Numbered from the stretch's first letter, positions 16,537-25,702 are shown. The stretch is DNA of 39,941 bases from Acidimicrobiia bacterium (GCA_018003035.1 JAGNEX010000009.1:1-39941), one strand, 5' to 3'. The notes: generated from the sequence alone by a model not told the origin. Numbers and translations are program-made.

Positions 16537-17823
16537 CTACTCGGCCTGCAGATCGCGTACCTCTTCCGCTATCGCGCGCACGCCAGCTTCGATCTGCTCG
16601 GGCGGAGCGCAGTACGACACGCGGATGCACTGCGTCGAATGCGACCACTGCTCACCCGACTCCTCCAACGGTAGGCCAGCCATGAAATGGTGGCCGGGGA
16701 CGACGACGACGCCGCGTGCTGCCAGCCGTCGGTACAGTTCGCGGTCACCTCCGCGAATACCGGGGAATCGGAACCACAAAAAGAACGCGCCGAGCGGGTC
16801 ATGCATCTGCCAGTCGATGCCGTAGCCATCAAAAGTGCTGTACACCAGGTCGATCGCCGTCGATCGCCGGGCGGCGTAGAACTCCGTGATCAGTTCTGCG
16901 AGGTCGAACAGTTCGCCCGAACGAACCGCTTCGGTCACAAGCGCTGGACCGATGGAGTTCGGCGACAGGTTGATGATTCCGGTCATGGCGCCCATCGCCT
17001 GGGTGACACCCGCGTCCGCGATGACGATTCCCGTTCTGATTCCGGGCAGACCGACCTTCGACAGCGACAGGCAGGTGATGGTGCCCGGCGCCCACCGGGG
17101 TTGTGCATCGGTGAAGACAACGCCGGGGAACGGCAACCCGTATGCGCAGTCGAGGACCAGGGGTATCGAATGCTGGGCACACAAATCTGCCAAGAAATCG
17201 CATTCGGCTTCGCTCAACACGTTGCCTGACGGGTTGGTCGGCCGGGATGTGCATAACAGCCCCGCGTTACTCAGATCGATCGCCGCAGGATCGACTCGGT
17301 ACGCAAAGCGGTGAGCATCGAGTTGGTCCACGATGGGGCGGCTCGACTGGATGATGTCGCCAGAAATCCCAAGGTCGGCGTAGCCGATGTATTCAGGGGC
17401 CATCGGCACGACTACTCGCCGTTCAGAACCGTCAACCATGGTGCCGGCGAACAGGTTGAACAGCATCGAGAAGGCAGACTGGGTGCCGGTGGTCAGCGCG
17501 ATGTTCTCGGGTCCGATGTTCCACTCGTACCGCTCGTTGAGCGCGGTGGCGAGGCTCTCTCTAAAGGCGAGGTCGCCTCGACCGGGCGAGTACCGACACA
17601 GCGCGTCGGTGAGCCGTTCAGCGTCGTCGCTGAGGCGTTTCCAGGCGTCTCTTGCCCACTGAACCACTTCTGGAACCTGGGCGGGGCTTCCGCCTCCGAG
17701 CATGATCACCTCGGGGTTGGCGAGCCCTTCGGTCAGGTCATCCATCAACTGGACAATCCCTGATCCGCTCACCAGGCGTCGCCCGTACGCGCTCAACTGC
17801 AAACCCCTCGACGCTGGATTCAC
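16537..17823 (-). CDS. avtA: Valine-pyruvate aminotransferase-like PLP enzyme
   Basis: This 428-residue fold-type I aminotransferase closely follows the AvtA pattern: LMDDL (27-31), MLGGGSPAQVPEV, PMAPEYIGYADLG, SRPTNPSGNVL (substrate/cofactor region with N197), DCAYGLPFPG and SLSKVGLPGIRTGI with the PLP lysine at K256. The C-terminal block reads GAFFLWFRFPG, GVVVVPGHHFMAG and CIRVSYC. All parts are intact and the length is normal. AvtA moves an amino group between valine or alanine and 2-oxo acids. The start is a GTG at 17823, only 5 bases after the stop of the small membrane protein gene, so the two are cotranscribed. Nothing in the neighbourhood points to a particular amino-acid pathway. 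Confidence 0.88.
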   Translation of the reverse strand: MNPASRGLQLSAYGRRLVSGSGIVQLMDDLTEGLANPEVIMLGGGSPAQVPEVVQWARDAWKRLSDDAERLTDALCRYSPGRGDLAFRESLATALNERYEWNIGPENIALTTGTQSAFSMLFNLFAGTMVDGSERRVVVPMAPEYIGYADLGISGDIIQSSRPIVDQLDAHRFAYRVDPAAIDLSNAGLLCTSRPTNPSGNVLSEAECDFLADLCAQHSIPLVLDCAYGLPFPGVVFTDAQPRWAPGTITCLSLSKVGLPGIRTGIVIADAGVTQAMGAMTGIINLSPNSIGPALVTEAVRSGELFDLAELITEFYAARRSTAIDLVYSTFDGYGIDWQMHDPLGAFFLWFRFPGIRGGDRELYRRLAARGVVVVPGHHFMAGLPLEESGEQWSHSTQCIRVSYCAPPEQIEAGVRAIAEEVRDLQAE

Positions 17824-17828
17824 AGGAG

Positions 17829-18119
17829 CTACCAGCCCTGGTTGCGGTCCGCGCGGTCAGCGCTGCGCACCGCATACCCAACGATCGTTGCTGGCAGCAA
17901 AGCAATGCTGGTGATGGCCAACAACGAGACGACGAGGGTCATGTGGGTGCTCGTGATTCGTGTGACGGCGCCCACGGCAAACACCACGATTGCAGCGAGT
18001 AAGGCCGAGTATGCGATTCGTTTGCCGAGCGAAACCCAACGGTAGATCTTTCGGCGCCGAACGCGAATGGGGTCGTCTTCGGGAAAAGGATGCGCCTCGG
18101 CATTTTGAGTCTTGGACAT
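17829..18119 (-). CDS. Small two-helix membrane protein, unknown function
   Basis: This 96-residue protein has a charged N-terminal third (DDPIRVRRRKIYRW) and two hydrophobic helices, roughly residues 36-54 and 60-82, followed by a short polar tail ending DRNQGW. I do not recognise a family. ATG 18119 follows gtgagaaac and is preferred to an ATG 21 bases upstream. It lies 85 bases after the glycosyltransferase gene and 5 bases before the aminotransferase gene, so it is probably the middle gene of that operon. Confidence 0.7.
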   Translation of the reverse strand: MSKTQNAEAHPFPEDDPIRVRRRKIYRWVSLGKRIAYSALLAAIVVFAVGAVTRITSTHMTLVVSLLAITSIALLPATIVGYAVRSADRADRNQGW

Positions 18120-18204
18120 GTTTCTCACGATTCGTGGCAAGGGCCCCGGCGAGTGCCTCGGAGCAACGTGCTCTTCGCCCCACCGGAAGTTCGAAAGTGT
18201 TTGT

Positions 18205-19311
18205 TCAGGACGCTGAGACCGCCAGGTCTATCAGCGGGTTCAGGCGGTCGGGCAAGTCGCTCAAGTTCAGGTGACGTCGCGCGATCTGCAGGTTGCGGGC
18301 GGCGACCTCGCGCCAGGCCTGAGGACCCCCTAGCCACCGCCCGACCTGGTCGATTTCAAACATGCTTGGTAGGACCAGGCCGAGTGATCGCAGTTCGTCG
18401 GCGGCGGGGTAGATGCCCGCGACCAGCGGCTTTTCGGCCTGGATGGACTCGATGTTTGGATTGCCGAAGCCTTCCCATGTCGAGGGGAACACCACGACAT
18501 CGGCGGCTGCATAGGCATCCGCGATCGAACAGGCCATTCCTTGGATCCAGGGGACTCCAGCCACGGCGAGGTGTCGGTCCAGCTGAGATCCGTACCCATC
18601 CTCAGCACCACCCGCGAGCCAGTACAGGACGGGCCGCCCGGTCGCCGAGCGGAGGGCCCGGGCCGCATCTAAGGCCGCAGGGACGTTCTTGCGTTCGATC
18701 GCCCGGACCGGATGCAAAGCGATGATCGTGTCCTCGTCCACATCGACGCCGGCCAAGACGGCCGCGGCTGCCCGCCCTGTTGTGCGGTTGCCAAGTGGCG
18801 CGTCAAACGCGAAGTGATTGCGAAGGACGCTGGCGCTCATTCCTCGGTGGGCAAACTGTCGGGCGGTGAGTTCGTTGATCACCACGTGAGTGAGGCGTCC
18901 GAGATCGGGCGGGAGGTCTTTGATGTGTGCCAAGTGCGGTCGCTGCCACGCCGGATCGTGGTGATGGCAGAGGACTGGCCCGCCCCATGTGCGCACAGCT
19001 TGGGCGACCAGGGCACTTGCTTCCAGCCGCATCGGAATCGAAAACAGATTCTCGACGATCAGCAGATCAAGGGCGTTGAGTGCGCTTGTGAGGGTCGCCA
19101 GGTCGGCTGCTGGATCCGCGTCCTGTCGCGGCGCCAGCGCAATCGCAGGGATGTGGACGTCTGATCCCATGGTGGCGTCGCCAAACTCGCCGGCGATGCG
19201 GGTGACCGAATGGCCGGATGTCTCCAGCGCGGTCGACCATTTCCTTGCCTCGATTGCCACACCGTCCGAGCCGCCCAGGCGGAACGAAACGATCCCAATC
19301 CGCTGAGACAT
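18205..19311 (-). CDS. GT4-type glycosyltransferase
   Basis: This 368-residue protein has the GT-B architecture of glycosyltransferase family 4. The N-terminal domain contains IGIVSFRLGGSDGVAIEARK with the GG donor/acceptor loop, and LCHHHDPAWQRPHL. The C-terminal domain has IIALHPVRAIERKNVPAAL, the usual arginine-lysine phosphate-binding site, and VVFPSTWEGFGNPNIESIQA, which matches the nucleotide-sugar E-x7-E motif, followed by KPLVAG. It would transfer a sugar from an activated donor in the cytoplasm; the acceptor is unknown. The start is ATG 19311. It is the first gene of a probable operon with the small membrane protein and the aminotransferase. Confidence 0.85.
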   Translation of the reverse strand: MSQRIGIVSFRLGGSDGVAIEARKWSTALETSGHSVTRIAGEFGDATMGSDVHIPAIALAPRQDADPAADLATLTSALNALDLLIVENLFSIPMRLEASALVAQAVRTWGGPVLCHHHDPAWQRPHLAHIKDLPPDLGRLTHVVINELTARQFAHRGMSASVLRNHFAFDAPLGNRTTGRAAAAVLAGVDVDEDTIIALHPVRAIERKNVPAALDAARALRSATGRPVLYWLAGGAEDGYGSQLDRHLAVAGVPWIQGMACSIADAYAAADVVVFPSTWEGFGNPNIESIQAEKPLVAGIYPAADELRSLGLVLPSMFEIDQVGRWLGGPQAWREVAARNLQIARRHLNLSDLPDRLNPLIDLAVSAS

Positions 19312-19377
19312 CACACGTGCGGCCAGCGGGGGGAGCGACCGCGTGGAGTGAGTGAGGTGCGAACGATCGGGGGAGTG

Positions 19378-20319
19378 CTACCCATCCGTTTCTGAGTCGC
19401 CATCTGTCCTCAACTGGGCATCGGCCGCTGGTGCGTGCTGGGCAGGCCGCTCGCCTAACGGGATGGCGAAGGGGTCTCGCATGGCGGGCGGCGCTGGCAG
19501 GGCCACGGTTGGCGCGTTGTCGCCAGGTGGGACCGCTGAGGACGCGGTGGGAACTTCGCCCGTCGGTTCGGCTGCCTGGTCAAACACGGCGTTGACGGCT
19601 GGTGACGGAGGAGCCGCTAGTCGGTGCTGACTGAGGTCTTCGTCGCGCATGTACCACGCCGGGTCATCGTGATGGCGTGCCGGGGCGGCGGGGATCGCGA
19701 CGCCCCCGGGGGGTGTGGCATTTGCCGTCAGCCGCAACGCTTTTGCCTCACGCTGTTGGCGTGAGCCGAAGTACATCAGTTCGACCATCCCGACCATCAG
19801 CAAAATGTCGCCAAAGCTGATCGACTGGTTGAACGGGCTCGGCAGCACGATGCGGTCATCGAGGAACGTAAAGGAGTCCGAGTTCTTTTCCAGGTGGTGC
19901 GTCGCTGAGTTCTCGATGCGTTGAATCTGTGATTCCGACGCGTTCTCCGAGACTCGAACCGGCATGCCTTGGTTGGCCACGATCACCGTGGCGTTCAGGA
20001 ACGCCCCGATCGCCATGATGCCCATACCCTTCAGCGGGAGATTGCCCAAGCAGAAGCCCACGACCAACGCGAACGACGCCACAAACAGGTTGGCAGCCAG
20101 CTTCGCGCCGTCATCGTCGGTGGGTGACCACAGCTCTAAGAAGATCTGAATACCGACGGCACCAAAGATCGCCCACAGGTAGCGGAACTGAATGTTGAGC
20201 AGAGCGCTCACGCGGCCCTTGGTCAACAAGATGATGATCAGGCCGATGGCCACGGCGAGCAGAATCGTTAGCACGGCACCAAAGTTAGCCGCTCGAACGA
20301 CCGTTTTTGAGGCTCCCAT
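19378..20319 (-). CDS. DUF5317 family membrane protein
   Basis: This 313-residue protein has an N-terminal membrane domain: helices at about 15-33 (VLTILLAVAIGLIIILL), 46-62, 75-92 and 97-113, the last leading into ATVIVANQGMPVRVSE, the NxGMPV signature typical of DUF5317. A further helix surrounds SFGDILLMVGMVELMYFG. The C-terminal 110 residues are hydrophilic, Pro/Ala-rich and probably disordered. DUF5317 members are widespread in Actinobacteria and Chloroflexi and have no established function. It is divergent from the enoyl-CoA hydratase gene at 20480, with 160 bases between starts. Confidence 0.8.
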   Translation of the reverse strand: MGASKTVVRAANFGAVLTILLAVAIGLIIILLTKGRVSALLNIQFRYLWAIFGAVGIQIFLELWSPTDDDGAKLAANLFVASFALVVGFCLGNLPLKGMGIMAIGAFLNATVIVANQGMPVRVSENASESQIQRIENSATHHLEKNSDSFTFLDDRIVLPSPFNQSISFGDILLMVGMVELMYFGSRQQREAKALRLTANATPPGGVAIPAAPARHHDDPAWYMRDEDLSQHRLAAPPSPAVNAVFDQAAEPTGEVPTASSAVPPGDNAPTVALPAPPAMRDPFAIPLGERPAQHAPAADAQLRTDGDSETDG

Positions 20320-20479
20320 GACCCGACAACCCGTTTGGCGTTAACTCCCTTGTCGTAGACCCCGCCGCCTGGCGCTGCGCGGCGGCAGAGTGACGGGGCT
20401 TAGGGCACAGGCTTCGCCCCGTTCCGCTGCCAAAGCAGTCCTCCTCGGCGCCCAACCGCGCGTGTGACAAGCTGGACCT

Positions 20480-21250
20480 ATGCAGCAGGTTCTGACCAAA
20501 ACAGACGGCCGACGGATCACGATCACGATCAACCGCCCGGATCGGCGCAACGCCCTCGGTTTCACCACCATTCGAGAACTGCGGGCCGCGGTTGCCTCAG
20601 CGGCCGCAGACGACTCGATTTCGGTCATCGTCTTGACCGGCGCGGGGGAGAAGGCGTTTTGCGCTGGTGCCGACCTGTCAGAAATCGCTGAAGGAACGGC
20701 CGCGGCTCACAGCGCACGGGGCGAGCTTGCAGGCCTGTTCCGAGACCTCCGCGACTGCGGCAAACCCAGCATCGCTCGGGTGCGGGGTTACGCCCTGGCG
20801 GGCGGATTCGGTCTGGCCATGGCGTGTGATCTCGTGGTCGCCTCTGACGATGCGCAGTTCGGAACTCCCGAGATCAACGTCGGGCTGTGGCCTTTCATGA
20901 TCACCGTGCCTATCCTCCGGGCCTTGTCGCCGCGGCGTGCTCTCGAACTCATGGTGACCGGCCGACGCCTGAATGCGGAAGAAGCCCTGGAGTGGGGTCT
21001 CATTAACCGGGTTGTCTCCGTCGACGATCTCGACGCCGCGGTCGAAGCGCTAGCCGACGCCGTCGGCGGGAAATCGCCGCTGATCATGGCCTGGGGCCTC
21101 AAGTCGTTCCGGCGGGCATGTGAATCGGGGGAAGATGAAGCCCTCGACTACTTGCAGGCCATGCTGTCTTTGACGTCGTCGACAAATGACGCCGCCGAAG
21201 GTGTCACGGCGTTCCTCGAAAAGCGTGATCCCACGTGGACGGGCACCTGA
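20480..21250 (+). CDS. Enoyl-CoA hydratase/isomerase family protein (crotonase)
   Basis: This 256-residue crotonase has the first oxyanion-hole motif KAFCAGADLSEI, the second at YALAGGFGLAMACDLVVAS, and TPEINVGLWPFM. Of the two glutamates used by canonical hydratases, the first (the E of GGxE) is Gly111, while the second (E131 in PEINVG) is kept. The chemistry may therefore be isomerase-like or hydratase with one acid. The length is normal. ATG 20480 follows a weak tggacct site. The second crotonase starts 139 bases downstream on the same strand. It could act in fatty-acid or side-chain oxidation; the substrate is unknown. Confidence 0.9.
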   Translation: MQQVLTKTDGRRITITINRPDRRNALGFTTIRELRAAVASAAADDSISVIVLTGAGEKAFCAGADLSEIAEGTAAAHSARGELAGLFRDLRDCGKPSIARVRGYALAGGFGLAMACDLVVASDDAQFGTPEINVGLWPFMITVPILRALSPRRALELMVTGRRLNAEEALEWGLINRVVSVDDLDAAVEALADAVGGKSPLIMAWGLKSFRRACESGEDEALDYLQAMLSLTSSTNDAAEGVTAFLEKRDPTWTGT

Positions 21251-21389
21251 ACACTCGCCCGTCGAGACCCTGATCAGGGCCTCAGAGTCCCACATTCACC
21301 GCAGGGCGCCGTCCCGAACCGTTGAGAGGCCGCGGCCTGGTCACGATACCGTTCGACACCCAAGTGAACAGCCCCGAAAGCGAGCACCA

Positions 21390-22151
21390 ATGATCGTCTG
21401 GCAGGACCAGGGCAGTATTTCGATTGCGACGATTAGCCGTCCCGAGCGCCGAAACGCGTTGAATGAGGCGCTGTGCGCAGAGTTTGCCGCAGGTCTCTCA
21501 GACCGCAGCGATACACGTTGCGTCGTGCTGACCGGTGAAGGCACTGCCTTTTGTGCCGGAGCTGACCTTGTGACCCGTTTTGACGGTGAAGGCGTACGCG
21601 ATTCGTTTCGTCCTGCGTTCACGGCATTGCTCGAGGCCATGGGCATGTTCCCCGGTGTCATCATCGCCGCGATTAATGGGCCCGCGTTGGGAGCGGGCAC
21701 CCAACTGGCCGTCGGATGCGACCTCAGGGTTGCCGGCCCGATGACTCAGATGGGGATCCCCGCGGTGAACATCGGCCTCATGCTCGATCCGAGCAACGTG
21801 GAACGCCTCGTCGCTACGGTCGGCATGGCCTCGGCCAAAGAGCTTCTTTTGACAGGCGAACGCATTGGGCCCGAGGCCGCGAAAGGGATCGGCCTCGTCC
21901 ACCGGATTGCCGAGGATCCAGTCGCCGAAGCGGTTACCTGGGCAGAACTGATCGCGACCAAGGCGCCGCTGTCGGTCTCTGGACACAAACAACTCATCCA
22001 CCTCGCTTCCGGCCTTCGGCCGTTGGCCGCGGGCGAGGACGCTGAAACGGTGGCCGAGCGATATGTCGACGCCGCGTTTGAGTCAGCCGATGTGCGAGAG
22101 GGTCTCGCTGCGTTCGCAGATAAGCGACGTCCGCAGTTCAACGGCGACTGA
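21390..22151 (+). CDS. Enoyl-CoA hydratase/isomerase family protein lacking both canonical glutamates
   Basis: This 253-residue protein keeps the crotonase framework: SRPERRNALNEAL, GTAFCAGADLVTRF for the first oxyanion hole, and INGPALGAGTQLAVGCDLRVA for the second. The positions of the two catalytic glutamates of rat liver hydratase are Q105 (GTQL) and A125 (IPAVNIGL). Classical hydration is therefore unlikely; other crotonase reactions such as decarboxylation, hydrolysis or dehalogenation use different residues. I chose ATG 21390 since homology begins there and aaagcgag lies upstream; longer frames reach back into the preceding gene. It probably shares a transcript with the crotonase at 20480. 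It converges on the sortase gene, and I see no convincing terminator in the 67-base gap. Confidence 0.9.
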   Translation: MIVWQDQGSISIATISRPERRNALNEALCAEFAAGLSDRSDTRCVVLTGEGTAFCAGADLVTRFDGEGVRDSFRPAFTALLEAMGMFPGVIIAAINGPALGAGTQLAVGCDLRVAGPMTQMGIPAVNIGLMLDPSNVERLVATVGMASAKELLLTGERIGPEAAKGIGLVHRIAEDPVAEAVTWAELIATKAPLSVSGHKQLIHLASGLRPLAAGEDAETVAERYVDAAFESADVREGLAAFADKRRPQFNGD

Positions 22152-22218
22152 CGAGTTCTGGGCAACCCGGTCGCCGAGGCGGGGATCACGCCGCGGCGGG
22201 TCCTAACTGGGCCGCTTG

Positions 22219-23352
22219 CTAGAAGCCTGGGGGCAACATTTCTTCGACCCCGCCGTAGAAGAAGAACAGGACGACGAAGAACGGAACAAAACCTGCCATC
22301 CATGTGGACAAGGAGTGCTTCCGGCGGAACTCGTACCACCAGCCAATTCCGACGAGGAGCAGGACAAATCCCCAGGCGTAGGTTTCGCTGGTCGGTGGGT
22401 GGAACCCCATGACCTCCCCATCGCCCTCAGAGGACAGTTGGCCGTTCTGCGATTCGTCGTAGCCCTTGGGCAGTTCCCGCGCTTGATACTCGCTGATCTG
22501 GTCTGATGAGGTTTCTTGGAGTTGTGCGGTGATGATCAGACGTTTGGCAGCCGAATACTTGGGGTGACAGGTCGTCAAAGTGAGGCGGTTGTCGCCCTTG
22601 GGCTCGAGTACGTCCGTCGCGTCCGGGTTGACGATGGTCTTTTCGGTCACGATGTAGGTGAACGAACCCTTGAGCGTCTGGGTCTTGATCTCGTCACCCG
22701 GCTGCAGTTCGTCGAGACGGTAGAACGGTGCGCCATACGTGGTTCGGTGGCCAGCGATCGCAGCGTTGCCCGTCTCACCAGGAAGCGGAGTCTCGGGGTA
22801 GTGGCCCGGACCGTTCTTCAAGGACTCACGGTCGGTGCCTTCCACGACGGTGTAGTCCGCGTTGATTTTTGGAATCTCGATCCTGGCGACACCTTGCCCC
22901 AGGAGCAGGGGTTCGGAAGTCGGCTCTGCAGCTGCACCCAGCGGGGTCAGGCTCGGCTCGTCAGCGGGCAGTGCAGCGCCAGGAGATGTCGTCGGCTCGG
23001 CCGTGTCGACGCTTGCTAGTCGCGCTTCGAACTCGTCGCCGAGTTGGCTCTGCTGTTGATTGGTGTACAGGGTCGTGCCCCAAAGCTGATAGGCGACGAA
23101 CAACAAGATCAACAGACCTGCGGTGATAAGCGACCTGCCAAGGGCTCCGATGAACCATCGAACCGGACCGAGAGGCGGGTTCGGGTCGTGCTCTTTGACT
23201 TGTGCGCGGGGCTGGTACGCCGGGACGAACTGTGGGTCCTCCAAATTGTGGATGCCCACCGAGTCTGGCTCCCCGTACGGGGACGTTAAATCCTCGTCGA
23301 AGCCGCCGTATCCATCGCCGGGAGCGCGCACCCCACCGTCGATTTTGCTCAT
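22219..23352 (-). CDS. Class E-type sortase
   Basis: This 377-residue membrane transpeptidase has a cytoplasmic N-terminus, a membrane helix (about 64-91), a Thr/Pro/Glu-rich spacer, a sortase barrel (about 150-285), and two more C-terminal helices (325-340, 350-367). Catalytic residues are all present: His202 in IAGHRTTYG, Cys262 in LTLTTCHPKYS and Arg271 in SAAKRLII. The LTTCHP context and the C-terminal helices fit actinobacterial class E enzymes, which join LAxTG-type proteins to peptidoglycan. A fitting substrate with LAFTG is encoded at 31020-32414. ATG 23352 follows gaggacgacg. The gene is divergent from the ccm operon and convergent with the crotonase gene. Confidence 0.92.
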   Translation of the reverse strand: MSKIDGGVRAPGDGYGGFDEDLTSPYGEPDSVGIHNLEDPQFVPAYQPRAQVKEHDPNPPLGPVRWFIGALGRSLITAGLLILLFVAYQLWGTTLYTNQQQSQLGDEFEARLASVDTAEPTTSPGAALPADEPSLTPLGAAAEPTSEPLLLGQGVARIEIPKINADYTVVEGTDRESLKNGPGHYPETPLPGETGNAAIAGHRTTYGAPFYRLDELQPGDEIKTQTLKGSFTYIVTEKTIVNPDATDVLEPKGDNRLTLTTCHPKYSAAKRLIITAQLQETSSDQISEYQARELPKGYDESQNGQLSSEGDGEVMGFHPPTSETYAWGFVLLLVGIGWWYEFRRKHSLSTWMAGFVPFFVVLFFFYGGVEEMLPPGF

Positions 23353-23613
23353 CGTCGTCCTCGTTGGTCAGTCCGGAAACATGCGCACCAGTAGACAGAA
23401 TGCAGATCAAGAGTGCGTTGCCGAGCCATGTTATCGGCGAGCCCTGGCGACCGGCGGCCGCGTTTCGAAGCAGTTCTGTCGTCTTCTCTTCCACTTATCT
23501 GTGGCTGGCATCGCGCGAAACCGCTCGGCTGGCCTCTAACGGTACGGGGCAATCCGTTCGATGAGTCTGACCCGGACTCGGCGATCGAGGGACTGCCACC
23601 TAACATCGCTGCT

Positions 23614-24276
23614 GTGTCGGACGCTTCACCACCAGGATTCACCGCTATTGACCTGGTCGCGCTTGTGGGCGGATTTCCAGCTCTAGCTGGGCTAACGGTT
23701 CGGGTTCCGCCACACGGGGTGACGTTGATTACCGGGCCGAACGGTGCTGGCAAGACATCGCTTCTGCGATGTTTGGCGGGTTTGGCGCCGATCAATTCGG
23801 GCAGCCTTGAGGTGCTCGGCATTTCGGTATCGGACTCTGCTCGCAAGCTCCGTCGCCGGGTCGCCTACCTCAGCCATGAAACCCTTTGTTACGACGAATT
23901 GACGGTACGTGAAAACGTCGAGTTCGCTTCGCCGGCCCGTTCATTTGATGAGGTAAGCGAAGCGATCGAACGAGTCGGGCTCACCCGTCGAACCGATACG
24001 CGGGTGGGCGTGTTATCGGCCGGTCAGAAACGCCGCGTCTCGCTTGCTGTTGTCGTGGCTCGTGAGGCCGACATCTGGCTCCTCGACGAACCGCACGCCG
24101 GGATGGATTCGGTGAACAGGGACCTGGTCGACGCATTGATCGCAGAAGCGGCAGACAGGGGGACCATGGTCGTTATGTCGTCGCACGAACTGTCGCGAGC
24201 GCGGCGCAGTGCGCATCGCGAACTCGCCCTCCGAGCCGGACACCTCGAGTCGCTGTCCGAACGGGTGATCCAGTGA
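23614..24276 (+). CDS. ccmA: Heme ABC exporter ATP-binding protein CcmA
   Basis: This is the ATPase of the CcmAB(CD) complex, which releases heme-loaded CcmE during System I cytochrome c maturation. It has Walker A GPNGAGKT (41-48), the ABC signature LSAGQ (134-138), Walker B IWLLDEP (154-160) and the switch histidine in MSSHE. At 220 residues it has the short single-domain length of CcmA. GTG 23614 is the best start I can find, because homology begins a few codons later, but no good ribosome-binding site precedes it and longer upstream frames exist. It is the first gene of a nine-gene run, and its stop overlaps the ccmB start. Confidence 0.88.
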   Translation: MSDASPPGFTAIDLVALVGGFPALAGLTVRVPPHGVTLITGPNGAGKTSLLRCLAGLAPINSGSLEVLGISVSDSARKLRRRVAYLSHETLCYDELTVRENVEFASPARSFDEVSEAIERVGLTRRTDTRVGVLSAGQKRRVSLAVVVAREADIWLLDEPHAGMDSVNRDLVDALIAEAADRGTMVVMSSHELSRARRSAHRELALRAGHLESLSERVIQ

Positions 24277-24938
24277 CCGACGTTTGGCGAGTTGCGCGCA
24301 AGGATCTGCTCATCGAGTGGCGCTCCAAGCGCGTGCTGGCTGCGACGATTCCGTTTTCGTTTCTCGTGCTGTTGTTATTTGCGTTCGCCTTAGATCCAGA
24401 CCGCGGACAGCTCGGAACGGTCGGACCCGGACTCTTTTGGATTGCGGTGCTGCTCGCGTCAACCATGGCGGTCGGACGCTCGGCCGAGATCGAACGTCAA
24501 AACGGGGTACGCGACGGCATTCGCCTACTGGCAGTCGAACCCATGGCGATCTACCTCGGAAAGGTCATCGCGGTCACGGCACAATTGATATTGCTCATGG
24601 CCGTGTTGTTCGTCGGCCTGGTCGTCTTGTACGGCGTCCACATCGTCGGTATGCCGGTGCTGGTCGTGTCGGGGATCGCTGCCGCAGTCGCGATCGCTGC
24701 GGTCGGCGTGGTCTACGCGTTCCTGTCGGGTAGCGGGCGCAGGGCGGACATGCTTTTGCCGGTTCTCGTCCTCCCGGTCCTTGCGCCGATCATGATCGCC
24801 GCCACGCAGAGCTGGGAAGCGGGCCTCGACGCCGGAGTCGGCAGCGGGTGGGATTGGACAGGCCTGATCGGACTCTTCGACCTTTTATATGTGAGCATGG
24901 GAATGCTTGTTTTTGCTCCGCTAATGGAGGACGCATGA
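24273..24938 (+). CDS. ccmB: Heme exporter membrane protein CcmB
   Basis: This 221-residue permease partner of CcmA begins VWRVARKDLLIEWRSKR, the conserved CcmB amphipathic entry, followed by about six membrane helices. Conserved features include RSAEIERQNGVRDGIRLLAVEP (coupling loop) and the hydrophobic LLPVLVLPVLAPIMIAA. The GTG start at 24273 overlaps the ccmA stop, and its own stop overlaps the ccmC ATG as ATGA, which indicates tight translational coupling. The length is normal for the family. Confidence 0.93.
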   Translation: MTDVWRVARKDLLIEWRSKRVLAATIPFSFLVLLLFAFALDPDRGQLGTVGPGLFWIAVLLASTMAVGRSAEIERQNGVRDGIRLLAVEPMAIYLGKVIAVTAQLILLMAVLFVGLVVLYGVHIVGMPVLVVSGIAAAVAIAAVGVVYAFLSGSGRRADMLLPVLVLPVLAPIMIAATQSWEAGLDAGVGSGWDWTGLIGLFDLLYVSMGMLVFAPLMEDA

Positions 24939-25702
24939 GCCGGAGTTCACGCCTGCTTTCCGTTTTGGGGGCGTCCGCGTTGGCCGCGTCTGCACTTCTG
25001 GTGATGCTGGGATTGTGGGTCGCGCCCCCCGACGCTGTTCAAGGTGACGCCCAACGTTTGATGTATGTGCACGTGCCCGCCGCTTGGTTGGCGTACGTGG
25101 CCTTTTTCGTGACCGCCGTAGCGTCGACGTTGTACCTGTGGCCCCGGACACGAGCCCGTCGCTGGGATCGGGTGGCCGGGGTGACTGCCGAACTTGGGGT
25201 GATTTTCACCGGCCTCGCCCTCGTTCTTGGGATGCTTTGGGGAAGACCGATCTGGGGCGTGTACTGGACGTGGGACGCTCGGCTCATCACCACAGCGGTG
25301 CTGTTTTTCCTCTACATCGGCTACCTGGCCCTTCGCCGGATGCCCGGTGAACGCGACCAGATTGCGAAACGGTCGGCGGTAGCGGCGCTGATCGCGTTTG
25401 TGGACGTCCCCATCGTCCACTTCTCGGTCAATTGGTGGCGTACGCAGCACCAAGAGGCAACGGTCTTGCGTCCCGACTTGGATCCTCAGATCCACGGCAC
25501 GATGGCGTGGACGCTGCTCTGGGCAGTCATCACGTTCCACCTCGTCTTCATCTACCTCGCGGCTCGGCGCTACCGGCTCGCCGCCATCGAGGATGAGATC
25601 GCCGACGAACAACTTGACCTGGCGGTCGTCCGGCGACGTTTTGAGGACGATCATGTCCAAGCCGATCGTCGCCAGATTCCCGTGCTGGGAGGTGGGGCTT
25701 AG
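24935..25702 (+). CDS. ccmC: Cytochrome c biogenesis protein CcmC
   Basis: This 255-residue heme-handling protein loads heme onto CcmE. It has six membrane helices and the tryptophan-rich motif WGRPIWGVYWTWDARL (102-117). Two conserved histidines that flank it serve as axial heme ligands: H46 in YVHVPAAWLAY and H162 in VPIVHFSVNWWR. ATG 24935 overlaps the ccmB stop and has ggaggac just before it. A C-terminal cytoplasmic tail of about 55 residues follows the last helix; it is longer than in many proteobacterial CcmC proteins. Confidence 0.95.
   Translation: MSRSSRLLSVLGASALAASALLVMLGLWVAPPDAVQGDAQRLMYVHVPAAWLAYVAFFVTAVASTLYLWPRTRARRWDRVAGVTAELGVIFTGLALVLGMLWGRPIWGVYWTWDARLITTAVLFFLYIGYLALRRMPGERDQIAKRSAVAALIAFVDVPIVHFSVNWWRTQHQEATVLRPDLDPQIHGTMAWTLLWAVITFHLVFIYLAARRYRLAAIEDEIADEQLDLAVVRRRFEDDHVQADRRQIPVLGGGA

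Noticed and set aside
16307..16648. 113-codon minus-strand frame partly covering the avtA-SDR gap
   Set aside because: It overlaps the avtA 3' end in another frame, lacks a ribosome-binding site and shows no domain; the intergenic part gave no other gene.
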